This document shows positions 14,504 to 28,700 of a stretch of 64,000 bases of DNA, piece after piece. Where the stretch lies: NCBI RefSeq assembly GCF_003576645.1, contig NC_044931.1, positions 12,169,521 through 12,233,520 on the forward strand, in the 5' to 3' direction. This DNA is from Ipomoea triloba (lineage: Eukaryota; Streptophyta; Magnoliopsida; Solanales; Convolvulaceae). The notes under the pieces are model-generated. The model made no database searches. It had not been told where the DNA came from and saw only the letters and a program-made list of their open reading frames with translations. Within the stretch, counting starts at the first letter, position 1; every line of letters begins with the position of its first letter. A program made the position numbers and the translations under genes.

Positions 14504-17500
14504 TTGTCAATACTTCTAATTTGACCTTCCTAAAGACCGACACAAATCGAGTGTAACCCCAACAATCTTTGATTTTAACAACCACAAAACGGCGGAAAAT
14601 CAAACGGCGTCGTTGCTAGGGAGGGGAAACGGATGTTATTGACTTGTTTTATATATTTGAAATATTTGCATTGTTTTTACTTCATTTCTGTTGTTGTTTT
14701 TACTTTGTTTGTACTAACCTCCCTAAAACAACTACTATTTGTTCGGGTAGTAAACTTTCTTTCTTTCAACATTTTTGAAGGGTGAATGCAAACGACGGCT
14801 AGAGGCAACCAAGGCCTACACCCTCTATAGCTTGAAATAAACCGAGCCACAACGAGAAGGACAAAAAGAAAGGCCAAACCTAGTGAGATCCTAGTAGACC
14901 GAGAGGAGAATGGTAGTTCCTAAACCCCCCGAGAATAAACACCTTTGCAATGCAATTTTTCATAAACCATAAACACACTATGATGAATCATGGCTTACTA
15001 GAAATTCATTTCCTAGCTTTTCCTTATTGATTTCAACAATTTTCTTCGTATCTCCTTTACTACAACATTCGTTCATTCAATATTTTTTGATTCTTTGTGA
15101 CAATGGCGTGCCTGAGGAAAATGCTACATATTCCGTAGATTAAAGATTTGTCAATACTTCTAATTTGACCTCACTAAAGACTGACACAAATCGAGGGTAA
15201 CCCCAACAATCTTTGATTTTAACAACCACAAAACTGCGGAAAATCAAATGGCGTCGTTGCTAGAGAGGGCAAACGATTGTTATTGACTTGTTTTATATAT
15301 TTGAAATATTTGCATTGTTTTTACTTCATTTCTGTTGTTGTTTTTACTTTGTTTGTACTAACCTACCTAAAACAACTACTATTTGTTCGGGTAGTAAACT
15401 TTCTTTCTTTCAACATTTTTGAAGGGTGAATGCAAACGACGGCTAGAGGCAACCAAGGCCTACACCCTCTATAGCTTGAAATAAACCGAGCCACAACGAG
15501 AAGGACAAAAAGAAAGGCCAAACCTAGTGAGATCCTAGTAGACCGAGAGGAGAATGGTAGTTCCTAAACCCCCCGAGAATAAACACCTTTGCAATGCAAT
15601 TTTTCATAAACCATAAACACACTATGATGAATCATGGCTTACTAGAAATTCATTTCCTAGCTTTTCCTTATTGATTTCAACAATTTTCTTCGTATCTCCT
15701 TTACTACAACATTCGTTCATTCAATATTTTTTGATTCTTTGTGACAATGGCGTGCCTGAGGAAAATGCTACATATTCCGTAGATTAAAGACTTGTCAATA
15801 CTTCTAATTTGACCTCCCTAAAGACCGACACAAATCGAGGGTAACCCCAACAATCTTTGATTTTAACAACCACAAAACGGCGGAAAATCAAACGGCGTCG
15901 TTGCTAGGGAGGGGAAACGGATGTTATTGACTTGTTTTATATATTTGAAATATTTGCATTGTTTTTACTTCATTTCTGTTGTTGTTTTTACTTTGTTTGT
16001 ACTAACCTACCTAAAACAACTACTATTTGTTCGGGTAGTAAACTTTCTTTCTTTCAACATTTTTGAAGGGTGAATGCAAACGACGGCTAGAGGCAACCAA
16101 GGTCTACACCCTCTATAGCTTGAAATAAACCGAGCCACAACGAGAAGGACAAAAAGAAAGGCCAAACCTAGTGAGATCCTAGTAGACCGAGAGGAGAATG
16201 GTAGTTCCTAAACCAGCCGAGAATAAACACCTTTGCAATGCAATTTTTCATAAACCATAAACACACTATGATGAATCATGGCTTACTAGAAATTCATTTC
16301 CTAGCTTTTCCTTATTGATTTCAACAATTTTCTTCGTATCTCCTGTACTACAACATTCGTTCATTCAATATTTTTTTATTCGTTGGCGTGCTTGAGGAAA
16401 ATGCTACATATTCCGTAGATTTTAGAGTTTTCAATACTTCTAATTTGACCTTCCCTAAAGACCGACACAACTCGAGGGTAACCCCAACAATCTTTGATTT
16501 TAACAACCACAAAACTGCGGAAAATCAAATGGCGTCGTTGCTAGGGAGGGCAAACGGTTGTTATTGACTTGTTTTATATATTTGAAATATTTGCATTGTT
16601 TTTACTTCATTTCAGTTGTTGTTTTTACTTTGTTTGTACTAACCTCCCTAAAACAACTACTATTTGTTCGGGTAGTAAACTTTCTTTCTTTCAACATTTT
16701 TGAAGGGTGAATGCAAACGACGGCTAGAGGCAACCAAGGCCTACACCCTCTATAGCTTGAAATAAACCGAGCCACAACGAGAATGACAAAAAGAAACGCC
16801 AAACTTAGTGAGATCCTAGTAGACCGAGAGGAGAATGGTAGTTCCTAAACCAGCCGAGAATAAACACCTTTGCAATGCAATTTTTCATAAACCATAAACA
16901 CACTATGATGAATCATGGCTTACTAGAAATTCATTTCCTAGCTTTTCCTTATTGATTTCAACAATTTTCTTCGTATCTCCTTTACTACAACATTCGTTCA
17001 TTCAATATTTTTTGATTCTTTGTGACAATGGCGTGCCTGAGGAAAATGCTACATATTCCGTAGATTTTAGACTTGTCAATACTTCTAATTTGACCTCCCT
17101 AAAGACCGACACAAATCGAGGGTAACCCCAACAATCTTTGATTTTAACAACCACAAAACTGCGGAAAATCAAATGGCGTCGTTGCTAGGGAGGGCAAACG
17201 GTTGTTATTGACTTGTTTTATATATTTGAAATATTTGCATTGTTTTTACTTCATTTCAGTTGTTGTTTTTACTTTGTTTGTACTAACCTCCCTAAAACAA
17301 CTACTATTTGTTCGGGTAGTAAACTTTCTTTCTTTCAACATTTTTGAAGGGTGAATGCAAACGACGGCTAGAGGCAACCAAGGCCTACACCCTCTATAGC
17401 TTGAAATAAACCGAGCCACAACGAGAAGGACAAAAAGAAAGGCCAAACCTAGTGAGATCCTAGTAGACCGAGAGGAGAATGGTAGTTCCTAAACCCCCCG

Positions 17501-19285
17501 AGAATAAACACCTTTGCAATGCAATTTTTCATAAACCATGAACACACTATGATGAATCATAGCTTACTAGAAATTCATTTCCTAGCTTTTCCTTACTGAT
17601 TTCAACAATTTTCTTCGTATCTCCTTTACTACAACATTCGTTCATTCAATATTTTTTTATTCTTTGTGACAATGGCGTGCCTGAGGAAAATGCTACATAT
17701 TCCATAGATTAAAGACTTGTCAATACTTCTAATTTGACCTCCCTAAAGACCGACACAAATCGAGTGTAACCCCAACAATCTTTGATTTTAACAACCACAA
17801 AACGGCGGAAAATCAAACGGCGTCGTTGCTAGGGAGGGGAAACAGATGTTATTGACTTGTTTTATATATTTGAAATATTTGCATTGTTTTTACTTCATTT
17901 CAGTTGTTGTTTTTACTTTGTTTGTACTAACCTCCCTAAAACAACTACTATTTGTTCGGGTAGTAAACTTTCTTTCTTTCAACATTTTTGAAGGGTGAAT
18001 GCAAACGACGGCAAGAGGCAACCAAGGTCTACACCCTCTATAGCTTGAAATAAATCGAGCCACAATGAGAAGGACAAAAAGAAAGGCCAAACCTAGTGAG
18101 ATCCTAGTAGACCGAGAGGAGAATGGTAGTTCCTAAACCCCTCGAGAATAAACACCTTTGCAATACAATTTTTTATAAACCATAAACACACTATGATGAA
18201 TCATGGCTTACTAGAAATTCATTTCCTAGCTTTTCCTTATTGATTTCAACAATTTTCTTCGTATCTCCTTTACTACAACATTCGTTCATTCAATATTTTT
18301 TGATTCTTTGTGACAATGGCGTGCCTGAGGAAAATGCTACATATTCCGTAGATTAAAGACTTGTCAATACTTCTAATTTGACCTCCCTAAAGACCGACAC
18401 AAATCGAGGGTAACCCCAACAATCTTTGATTTTAACAACCACAAAACTGCGGAAAATCAAATGGCGTCGTTGCTAGGGAGGGCAAACGGTTGTTATTGAC
18501 TTGTTTTATATATTTGAAATATTTGCATTGTTTTTACTTCATTTCTGTTGTTGTTTTTACTTTGTTTGTACTAACCTCCCTAAAACAACTACTATTTGTT
18601 CGGGTAGTAAACTTTCTTTCTTTCAACATTTTTGAAGGGTGAATGCAAACGACGGCTAGAGGCAACCAAGGCCTACACCCTCTATAGCTTGAAATAAACC
18701 GAGCGACAACGCGAAGGACAAAAAGAAAGGCCAAACCTAGTGAGATCCTAGTAGACCGAGAGGAGAATGGTAGTTCCTAAACCCCCCAAGAATAAACACC
18801 TTTGCACTGCAATTTTTCATAAACCATAAACACACTATGATGAATCATGGCTACTAGAAATTCATTTCCTAGCTTTTCCGTATTGATTTCAACAATTTTC
18901 TTCGTATCTCCTTTACTACAACATTCGTTCATTCAATATTTTTTGATTCTTTGTGACAATGGCGTGCCTGAGGAAAATGCTACATATTCCGTAGATTTTA
19001 GACTTGTCAATACTTCTAATTTGACCTCCCTAAAGACCGACACAACCCGAGGGTAACCCCAACAATCTTTGATTTTAACAACCACAAAACTGCGGAAAAT
19101 CAAATGGAGTCGTTGCTAGGGAGGGCAAACGGATGTTATTGACTTGTTTTATATATTTGAAATATTTGCATTGTTTTTACTTCATTTCAGTTGTCGTTTT
19201 TACTTTGTTTGTACTAACCTCCCTAAAACAACTACTATTTGTTCGGGTAGTAAACTTTCTTTCTTTCAACATTTTTGAAGGGTGA

Positions 19286-19423
19286 ATGCAAACGACGGCT
19301 AGAGGCAACCAAGGCCTACACCCTCTATAGCTTGAAATAAACCGAGCCACAACGAGAAGGACAAAAAGAAAGGCCAAACCTAGTGAGATCCTAGTAGACC
19401 GAGAGGAGAATGGTAGTTCCTAA
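19286..19423 (+). pseudogene. Possible degenerate gag start inside the satellite monomer (representative)
   Basis: From the ATG at 19286 one frame runs 45 codons with a single internal TAG at codon 15 and ends at TAA (19421-19423). It contains L-E-I-N-R at codons 16-20 and a basic run T-R-R-T-K-R-K-A-K at codons 23-31. This resembles, as I remember the family, the start of gag in plant Athila/Tat-type elements, where a short acidic 'PEIE'-like motif precedes a basic stretch. Its position about 165 bp after the primer-site motif fits. The same frame with the same stop is present in most copies of the array, so it was already broken when the satellite spread. The match is short and could be chance; the primer-site motif is the stronger evidence. 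Confidence 0.3.
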
Positions 19424-19931
19424 ACCCCCCGAGAATAAACACCTTTGCAATGCAATTTTTCATAAACCATAAACACACTATGATGAATCATGGCTTACTA
19501 GAAATTCATTTCCTAGCTTTTCCTTATTGATTTCAACAATTTTCTTCGTATCTCCTTTACTACAACATTCGTTCATTCAATATTTTTTGATTCTTTGTGA
19601 CAATGGCGTGCCTGAGGAAAATGCTACATATTCCGTAGATTAAAGACTTGTCAATACTTCTAATTTGACCTCCCTAAAGACCGACACAAATCGAGGGTAA
19701 CCCCAACAATCTTTGATTTTAACAACCACAAAACTGCGGAAAATCAAATGGCGTCGTTGCTAGGGAGGGCAAACGGTTGTTATTGACTTGTTTTATATAT
19801 TTGAAATATTTGCATTGTTTTTACTTCATTTCAGTTGTTGTTTTTACTTTGTTTGTACTAACCTCCCTAAAACAACTACTATTTGTTCGGGTAGTAAACT
19901 TTCTTTCTTTCAACATTTTTGAAGGGTGAAT
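19288..19931 (+). repeat. Representative 644-bp monomer of array A
   Basis: This unit sits in the most uniform part of the array and serves as a near-consensus copy. Read on the + strand it holds: an ATG overlapping its first base (19286-19288) followed by a basic, gag-like reading frame with stops (to 19423); a mixed AT-rich middle with no recognisable motif (about 19424-19700); a possible LTR end with CA at 19745-19746; two A's; a degenerate tRNA-Asp primer-binding site (19749-19766); then a T-rich leader (about 19767-19929) leading to the ATG of the next unit. This order (LTR end, 2-nt spacer, primer site, leader, gag start) is that of the 5' part of a plant Ty3/gypsy element. The retrotransposon origin is an inference; the repeat unit itself is plain. 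Confidence 0.85.
19749..19766 (+). other. Degenerate tRNA-Asp primer-binding-site-like motif (one per monomer)
   Basis: The motif TGGCGTCGTTGCTAGGGA matches the complement of the plant tRNA-Asp 3' end (TGGCGCCGTTGCCGGGGA) at 15 of 18 positions. That sequence is the primer-binding site used by Athila- and Tat-type Ty3/gypsy elements in plants. It recurs in nearly every monomer at the same place. A better-preserved version, TGGCGTCGTTGCCAGGGA (16 of 18), occurs at 1106, 2394, 4329, 5616 and 10164. The differences are C-to-T and G-to-A changes, as expected from decay of methylated cytosines. The preceding bases CA-AA fit an LTR end plus a 2-nt spacer. The tRNA sequence is from general knowledge, not from a search, and the site is assumed non-functional. 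Confidence 0.6.
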
Positions 19932-22900
19932 GCAAACGACGGCTAGAGGCAACCAAGGCCTACACCCTCTATAGCTTGAAATAAACCGAGCCACAACGAG
20001 AAGGACAAAAAGAAAGGCCAAACCTAGTGAGATCCTAGTAGACCGAGAGGAGAATGGTAGTTCCTAAACCCCCCGAGAATAAACACCTTTGCAATGCAAT
20101 TTTTCATAAACCATAAACACACTATGATGAATCATGGCTTACTAGAAATTCATTTCCTAGCTTTTCCTTATTGATTTCAACAATTTTCTTCGTATCTCCT
20201 TTACTACAACATTCGTTCATTCAATATTTTTTGATTCTTTGTGACAATGGCGTGCCTGAGGAAAATGCTACATATTCCGTAGATTAAAGACTTGTCAATA
20301 CTTCTAATTTGACCTCCCTAAAGACCGACACAAATCGAGGGTAACCCCAACAATCTTTGATTTTAACAACCACAAAACTGCGGAAAATCAAATGGCGTCG
20401 TTGCTAGGGAGGGCAAACGGTTGTTATTGACTTGTTTTATATATTTGAAATATTTGCATTGTTTTTACTTCATTTCAGTTGTTGTTTTTACTTTGTTTGT
20501 ACTAACCTCCCTAAAACAACTACTATTTGTTCGGGTAGTAAACTTTCTTTCTTTCAACATTTTTGAAGGGTGAATGCAAACGACGGCTAGAGGCAACCAA
20601 GGCCTACACCCTCTATAGCTTGAAATAAACCGAGCCACAACGAGAAGGACAAAAAGAAAGGCCAAACCTAGTGAGATCCTAGTAGACCGAGAGGAGAATG
20701 GTAGTTCCTAAACCCCCCGAGAATAAACACCTTTGCAATGCAATTTTTCATAAACCATAAACACACTATGATGAATCATGGCTTACTAGAAATTCATTTC
20801 CTAGCTTTTCCTTATTGATTTCAACAATTTTCTTCGTATCTCCTTTACTACAACATTCGTTCATTCAATATTTTTTGATTCTTTGTGACAATGGCGTGCC
20901 TGAGGAAAATGCTACATATTCCGTAGATTAAAGACTTGTCAATACTTCTAATTTGACCTCCCTAAAGACCGACACAAATCGAGGGTAACCCCAACAATCT
21001 TTGATTTTAACAACCACAAAACTGCGGAAAATCAAATGGCGTCGTTGCTAGGGAGGGCAAACGGTTGTTATTGACTTGTTTTATATATTTGAAATATTTG
21101 CATTGTTTTTACTTCATTTCAGTTGTTGTTTTTACTTTGTTTGTACTAACCTCCCTAAAACAACTACTATTTGTTCGGGTAGTAAACTTTCTTTCTTTCA
21201 ACATTTTTGAAGGGTGAATGCAAACGACGGCTAGAGGCAACCAAGGCCTACACCCTCTACAGCTTGAAATAAACCGAGCCACAACGAGAAGGACAAAAAG
21301 AAAGGCCAAACCTAGTGAGATCCTAGTAGACCGAGAGGAGAATGGTAGTTCCTAAACCCCCCGAGAATAAACACCTTTGCAATGCAATTTTTCATAAACC
21401 ATAAACACACTATGATGAATCATGGCTTACTAGAAATTCATTTCCTAGCTTTTCCTTATTGATTTCAACAATTTTCTTCGTATCTCCTTTACTACAACAT
21501 TCGTTCATTCAATATTTTTTGATTCTTTGTGACAATGGCGTGCCTGAGGAAAATGCTACATATTCCGTAGATTAAAGACTTGTCAATACTTCTAATTTGA
21601 CCTCCCTAAAGACCGACACAAATCGAGGGTAACCCCAACAATCTTTGATTTTAACAACCACAAAACTGCGGAAAATCAAATGGCGTCGTTGCTAGGGAGG
21701 GCAAACGGTTGTTATTGACTTGTTTTATATATTTGAAATATTTGCATTGTTTTTACTTCATTTCAGTTGTTGTTTTTACTTTGTTTGTACTAACCTCCCT
21801 AAAACAACTACTATTTGTTCGGGTAGTAAACTTTCTTTCTTTCAACATTTTTGAAGGGTGAATGCAAACGACGGCTAGAGGCAACCAAGGCCTACACCCT
21901 CTATAGCTTGAAATAAACCGAGCCACAACGAGAAGGACAAAAAGAAAGGCCAAACCTAGTGAGATCCTAGTAGACCGGGAGGAGAATGGTAGTTCCTAAA
22001 CCCCCCGAGAATAAACACCTTTGCAATGCAATTTTTCATAAACCATAAACACACTATGATGAATCATGGCTTACTAGAAATTCATTTCCTAGCTTTTCCT
22101 TATTGATTTCAACAATTTTCTTCGTATCTCCTTTACTACAACATTCGTTCATTCAATATTTTTTGATTCTTTGTGACAATGGCGTGCCTGAGGAAAATGC
22201 TACATATTCCGTAGATTAAAGACTTGTCAATACTTCTAATTTGACCTCCCTAAAGACCGACACAAATCGAGGGTAACCCCAACAATCTTTGATTTTAACA
22301 ACCACAAAACTGCGGAAAATCAAATGGCGTCGTTGCTAGGGAGGGCAAACGGTTGTTATTGACTTGTTTTATATATTTGAAATATTTGCATTGTTTTTAC
22401 TTCATTTCTGTTGTTGTTTTTACTTTGTTTGTACTAACCTCCCTAAAACAACTACTATTTGTTCGGGTAGTAAACTTTCTTTCTTTCAACATTTTTGAAG
22501 GGTGAATGCAAACGACGGCTAGAGGCAACCAAGGCCTACACCCTCTATAGCTTGAAATAAACCGAGCCACAACGAGAAGGACAAAAAGAAAGGCCAAACC
22601 TAGTGAGATCCTAGTAGACCGAGAGGAGAATGGTAGTTCCTAAACCCCCCGAGAATAAACACCTTTGCAATGCAATTTTTCATAAACCATAAACACACTA
22701 TGATGAATCATGGCTTACTAGAAATTCATTTCCTAGCTTTTCCTTATTGATTTCAACAATTTTCTTCGTATCTCCTTTACTACAACATTCGTTCATTCAA
22801 TATTTTTTGATTCTTTGTGACAATGGCGTGCCTGAGGAAAATGCTACATATTCCGTAGATTAAAGACTTGTCAATACTTCTAATTTGACCTCCCTAAAGA

Positions 22901-25727
22901 CCGACACAAATCGAGGGTAACCCCAACAATCTTTGATTTTAACAACCACAAAACTGCGGAAAATCAAATGGCGTCGTTGCTAGGGAGGGCAAACGGTTGT
23001 TATTGACTTGTTTTATATATTTGAAATATTTGCATTGTTTTTACTTCATTTCTGTTGTTGTTTTTACTTTGTTTGTACTAACCTCCCTAAAACAACTACT
23101 ATTTGTTCGGGTAGTAAACTTTCTTTCTTTCAACATTTTTGAAGGGTGAATGCAAACGACGGCTAGAGGCAACCAAGGCCTACACCCTCTATAGCTTGAA
23201 ATAAACCGAGCCACAACGAGAAGGACAAAAAGAAAGGCCAAACCTAGTGAGATCCTAGTAGACCGAGAGGAGAATGGTAGTTCCTAAACCCGCCGAGAAT
23301 AAACACCTTTGCGATGCAATTTTTCATAAACCATAAACACACTATGATGAATCATGGCTTACTAGAAATTCATTTCCTAGCTTTTCCTTATTGATTTCAA
23401 CAATTTTCTTCGTATCTCCTTTACTACAACATTCGTTCATTCAATATTTTTTGATTCTTTGTGACAATGGCGTGCCTGAGGAAAATGCTACATATTCCGT
23501 AGATTAAAGACTTGTCAATACTTCTAATTTGACCTCCCTAAAGACCGACACAAATCGAGGGTAACCCCAACAATCTTTGATTTTAACAACCCACAAAACC
23601 GAGTAAATCAAATGGCGTTGTTGCTAGGGAGGGGAAACGGATGTTATTGACTTGTTTTATATATTTGAAATATTTGCATTGTTTTTACTTCATTTCAGTT
23701 GTTGTGTTTACTTTGTTTGTACTAACCTCCCTAAAACAACTACTATTTGTTCGGGTAGTAAACTTTCTTTCTTTCAACATTTTTGAAGGGTGAATGCAAA
23801 CGACGGCTAGAGGCAACCAAGGCCTACACCCACTATAGCTTGAAATAAACCGAGCCACAACGAGAAGGACAAAAAGAAAGGCCAAACTTAGTGAGATCCT
23901 AGTAGACCGAGAGGAGAATGGTAGTTCCTAAACCACCCGAGAATAAACACCTTTGCAATGCAATTTTTCATAAACCATAAACACACTATGATGAATCATG
24001 GCTTACTAGAAATTCATTTCCTAGCTTTTCCTTATTGATTTCAACAATTTTCTTCGTATCTCCTTTACTACAACATTCGTTCATTCAATATTTTTTGATT
24101 CTTTGTGACAATGGCGTGCCTGAGGAAAATGCTACATATTCCGTAGATTAAAGACTTGTCAATACTTCTAATTTGACCTCCCTAAAGACCGACACAAATC
24201 GAGGGTAACCCCAACAATCTTTGATTTTAACAACCACAAAACTGCGGAAAATCAAATGGCGTCTTTGCTAGGGAGGGCAAACGGTTGTTATTGACTTGTT
24301 TTATATATTTGAAATATTTGCATTGTTTTTACTTCATTTCAGTTGTTGTTTTTACTTTGTTTGTACTAACCTCCCAAAAACAACTTCTATTTGTTCGGGT
24401 AGAAAACTTTCTTTCTTTCAACATTTTTTAAGGGTGAATGCAAACGACGGCTAGAGGCAACTAAGGCCTACACCCTCTATAGCTTGAAATAAACCGAGCC
24501 ACAACGAGAAGGACAAAAAGAAAGGCCAAACCTAGTGAGATCCTAGTAGACCGAGAGGAGAATGGTAGTTCCTAAACCCCCCGAGAATAAACACCTTTGC
24601 AATGCAATTTTTCATAAACCATAAACACACTATGATGAATCATGGCTTACTAGAAATTCATTTCCTAGCTTTTCCTTATTGATTTCAACAATTTTCTTCG
24701 TATCTCCTTTACTACAACATTCGTTCATTCAATATTTTTTGATTCTTTGTGACAATGGCGTGCCTGAGGAAAATGCTACATATTCCGTAGATTAAAGACT
24801 TGTCAATACTTCTAATTTGACCTCCCTAAAGACCGACACAACTCGAGGGTAACCCCAACAATCTTTGATTTTAACAACCACAAAACTGCGGAAAATCAAA
24901 TGGCGTCGTTGCTAGGGAGGGCAAACGGTTGTTATTGACTTGTTTTATATATTTGAAATATTTGCATTGTTTTTACTTCATTTCAGTTGTTGTTTTTACT
25001 TTGTTTGTACTAACCTCCCTAAAACAACTACTATTTGTTCGGGTAGTAAACTTTCTTTCTTTCAACATTTTTGAAGGGTGAATGCAAACGACGGCTAGAG
25101 GCAACCAAGGCCTACACCCTCTATAGCTTGAAATAAACCGAGCCACAACGAGAAGGACAAAAAGAAAGGCCAAACCTAGTGAGATCCTAGTAGACCGAGA
25201 GGAGAATGGTAGTTCCTAAACCCCCCGAGAATAAACACCTTTGCAATGCAATTTTTCATAAACCATAAACACACTATGATGAATCATGGCTTACTAGAAA
25301 TTCATTTCCTAGCTTTTCCTTATTGATTTCAACAATTTTCTTCGTATCTCCTTTACTACAACATTCGTTCATTCAATATTTTTTGATTCTTTGTGACAAT
25401 GGCGTGCCTGAGGAAAATGCTACATATTCCGTAGATTAAAGACTTGTCAATACTTCTAATTTGACCTCCCTAAAGACCGACACAAATCGAGGGTAACCCC
25501 AACAATCTTTGATTTTAACAACCACAAAACTGCAGAAAATCAAATGGCGTCGTTGCTAGGGAGGGCAAACGGATGTTATTGACTTGTTTTATATATTTGA
25601 AATATTTGCATTGTTTTTACTTCATTTCAGTTGTTGTGTTTACTTTGTTTGTACTAACCTCCCTAAAACAACTACTATTTGTTCGGGTAGTAAACTTTCT
25701 TTCTTTCAACATTTTTGAAGGGTGAAT

Positions 25728-28700
25728 GCAAACGACGGCTAGAGGCAACCAAGGCCTACACCCTCTATAGCTTGAAATAAACCGAGCCACACCGTGAAGG
25801 ACAAAAAGAAAGGCCAAACCTAGTGAGATACTAGTAGACCGAGAGGAGAATGGTAGTTCCTAAACCCCCCAAGCATAAACACCTTTGCAATGCAATTTTT
25901 CATAAACCATAAACACACTATGATGAATCATGGCTTACTAGAAATTCATTTCCTAGCTTTTCCTTATTGATTTCAACAATTTTCTTCGTATCTCCTTTAC
26001 TACAACATTCGTTCATTCAATATTTTTTGATTCTTTGTGACAATGGCGTGCCTGAGGAAAATGCTACATATTCCGTAGATTTTAGACTTGTCAATACTTC
26101 TAATTTGACCTCCCTAAAGACCGACACAACCCGAGGGTAACCCCAACAATTTTTGATTTTAACAACCACAAAACCGAGTAAATCAAATGGCGTTGTTGCT
26201 AGGGAGGGCAAACGGTTGTTATTGACTTGTTTTATATATTTGAAATATTTGCATTGTTTTTACTTCATTTCAGTTGTTGTTTTTATTTTGTTTGTACAAA
26301 CCTCCCTAAAACAACTACTATTTGTTCGGGTAGTAAACTTTCTTTCTTTCAACATTTTTGAAGGGTGAATGCAAACGACGGCTAGAGGCAACCAAGGCCT
26401 ACACCCTCTATAGCTTGAAATAAACCGAGCCGCAACGAGAAGGACAAAAAGAAAGGCCAAACCTAGTGAGATCCTAGTAGACCGAGAGGAGAATGGTAGT
26501 TCCTAAACTCCTCGAGAATAAACACCTTTGCAATACAATTTTTTATAAACCATAAACACACTATGATGAATCATGGCTTACTAGAAATTCATTTCCTAGC
26601 TTTTCCTTATTGATTTCAACAATTTTCTTCGTATCTCCTTTACTACAACATTCGTTCATTCAATATTTTTTGATTCTTTGTGACAATGGCGTGCCTGATG
26701 ACAATGCTACATATTCCGTAGATTAAAGACTTGTCAATAGTTCTAATTTGACCTCCCTAAAGACCGACACAAATCGAGGGTAACCCCAACAATCTTTGAT
26801 TTTAACAACCACAAAACTGCAGAAAATCAAATGGCGTCGTTGCTAGGGAGGGCAAACGGATGTTATTGACTTGTTTTATATATTTGAAATATTTGCATTG
26901 TTTTTACTTCATTTCAGTTGTTGTGTTTACTTTGTTTGTACTAACCTCCCAAAAACAACTACTATTTGTTCGGGTAGAAAACTTTCTTTCTTTCAACATT
27001 TTTGAAGGGTGAATGCAAACGACGGCTAGAGGCAACCAAGGCCTACACCCTCTATAGCTTGAAATAAACCGAGCCACAACGAGAAGGACAAAAAGAAAGG
27101 CCAAACCTAGTGAGATCCTAGTAGACCGAGAGGAGAATGGTAGTTCCTAAACCCCCCAAGAATAAACACCTTTGCAATGCAATTTTTCATAAACCATAAA
27201 CACACTATGATGAATCATGGCTTACTAGAAATTCATTTCCTAGCTTTTCCTTATTGATTTCAACAATTTTCTTCGTATCTCCTTTACTACAACATTCGTT
27301 CATTCAATATTTTTTGATTCTTTGTGACAATGGCGTGCCTGAGGAAAATGCTACATATTCCGTAGATTAAAGACTTGTCAATACTTCTAATTTGACCTCC
27401 CTAAAGACCGACACAAATCGAGGGTAACCCCAACAATCTTTGATTTTAACAACCACAAAACTGCGAAAAATCAAATGGCGTCGTTGCTAGGGAGGGCAAA
27501 CGGTTGTTATTGACTTGTTTTATATATTTGAAATATTTGCATTGTTTTTACTTCATTTCAGTTGTTGTTTTTACTTTGTTTGTACAAACCTCCCTAAAAC
27601 AACTACTATTTGTTCGGGTAGTAAACTTTCTTTCTTTCAACATTTTTGAAGGGTGAATGCAAACGACGGCTAGAGGCAACCAAGGCCTACACCCTCTATA
27701 GCTTGAAATAAACCGAGCCACAACGAGAAGGACAAAAAGAAAGGCCAAACCTAGTGAGATCCTAGTAGACCGATAGGAGAATGGTAGTTCCTAAACCCCC
27801 CGAGAATAAACACCTTTGCAATGCAATTTTTCATAAACCATAAACACACTATGATGAATCATGGCTTACTAGAAATTCATTTCCTAGCTTTTCCTTATTG
27901 ATTTCAACAATTTTCTTCGTATCTCCTTTACTACAACATTCGTTCATTCAATATTTTTTGATTCTTTGTGACAATGGCGTGCCTGAGGAAAATGCTACAT
28001 ATTCCGTAGATTAAAGACTTGTCAATACTTCTAATTTGACCTCCCTAAAGACCGACACAAATCGAGGGTAACCCCAACAATCTTTGATTTTAACAACCAC
28101 AAAACTGCGGAAAATCAAATGGCGTCGTTGCTAGGGAGGGCAAACGGTTGTTATTGACTTGTTTTATATATTTGAAATATTTGCATTGTTTTTACTTCAT
28201 TTCAGTTGTTGTTTTTATTTTGTTTGTACAAACCTCCCTAAAACAACTACTATTTGTTCGGGTAGTAAACTTTCTTTCTTTCAACATTTTTGAAGGGTGA
28301 ATGCAAACGACGGCTAGAGGCAACTAAGGCCTACACCTTCTATAGCTTGAAATAAACCGAGCCGCAACGAGAAGGACAAAAAGAAAGGCCAAACCTAGTG
28401 AGATCCTAGTAGACCGAGAGGAGAATGGTAGTTCCTAAACCCCTCGAGAATAAACACCTTTGCAGTACAATTTTTTATAAACCATAAACACACTATGATG
28501 AATCATGGCTTACTAGAAATTCATTTCCTAGCTTTTCCTTATTGATTTCAACAATTTTCTTCGTATCTCCTTTACTACAACATTCGTTCATTCAATATTT
28601 TTTGATTCTTTGTGACAATGGCGTGCCTGAGGAAAATGCTACATATTCCGTAGATTAAAGACTTGTCAATACTTCTAATTTGACCTCCCTAAAGACCGAC

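Larger units (their letters stand above)
19288..23151 (+). repeat. Highly uniform run of six array A monomers
   Basis: Units at 19288, 19932, 20576, 21220, 21864 and 22508 are all exactly 644 bp and differ by only a few single bases seen by eye, for example ctacagc near 21257, ccgggagg near 21975 and a ttctg variant near 22406. Units further left and right differ at many more sites. This is the local signature of recent homogenisation, or of assembly from a consensus. Confidence 0.8.
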
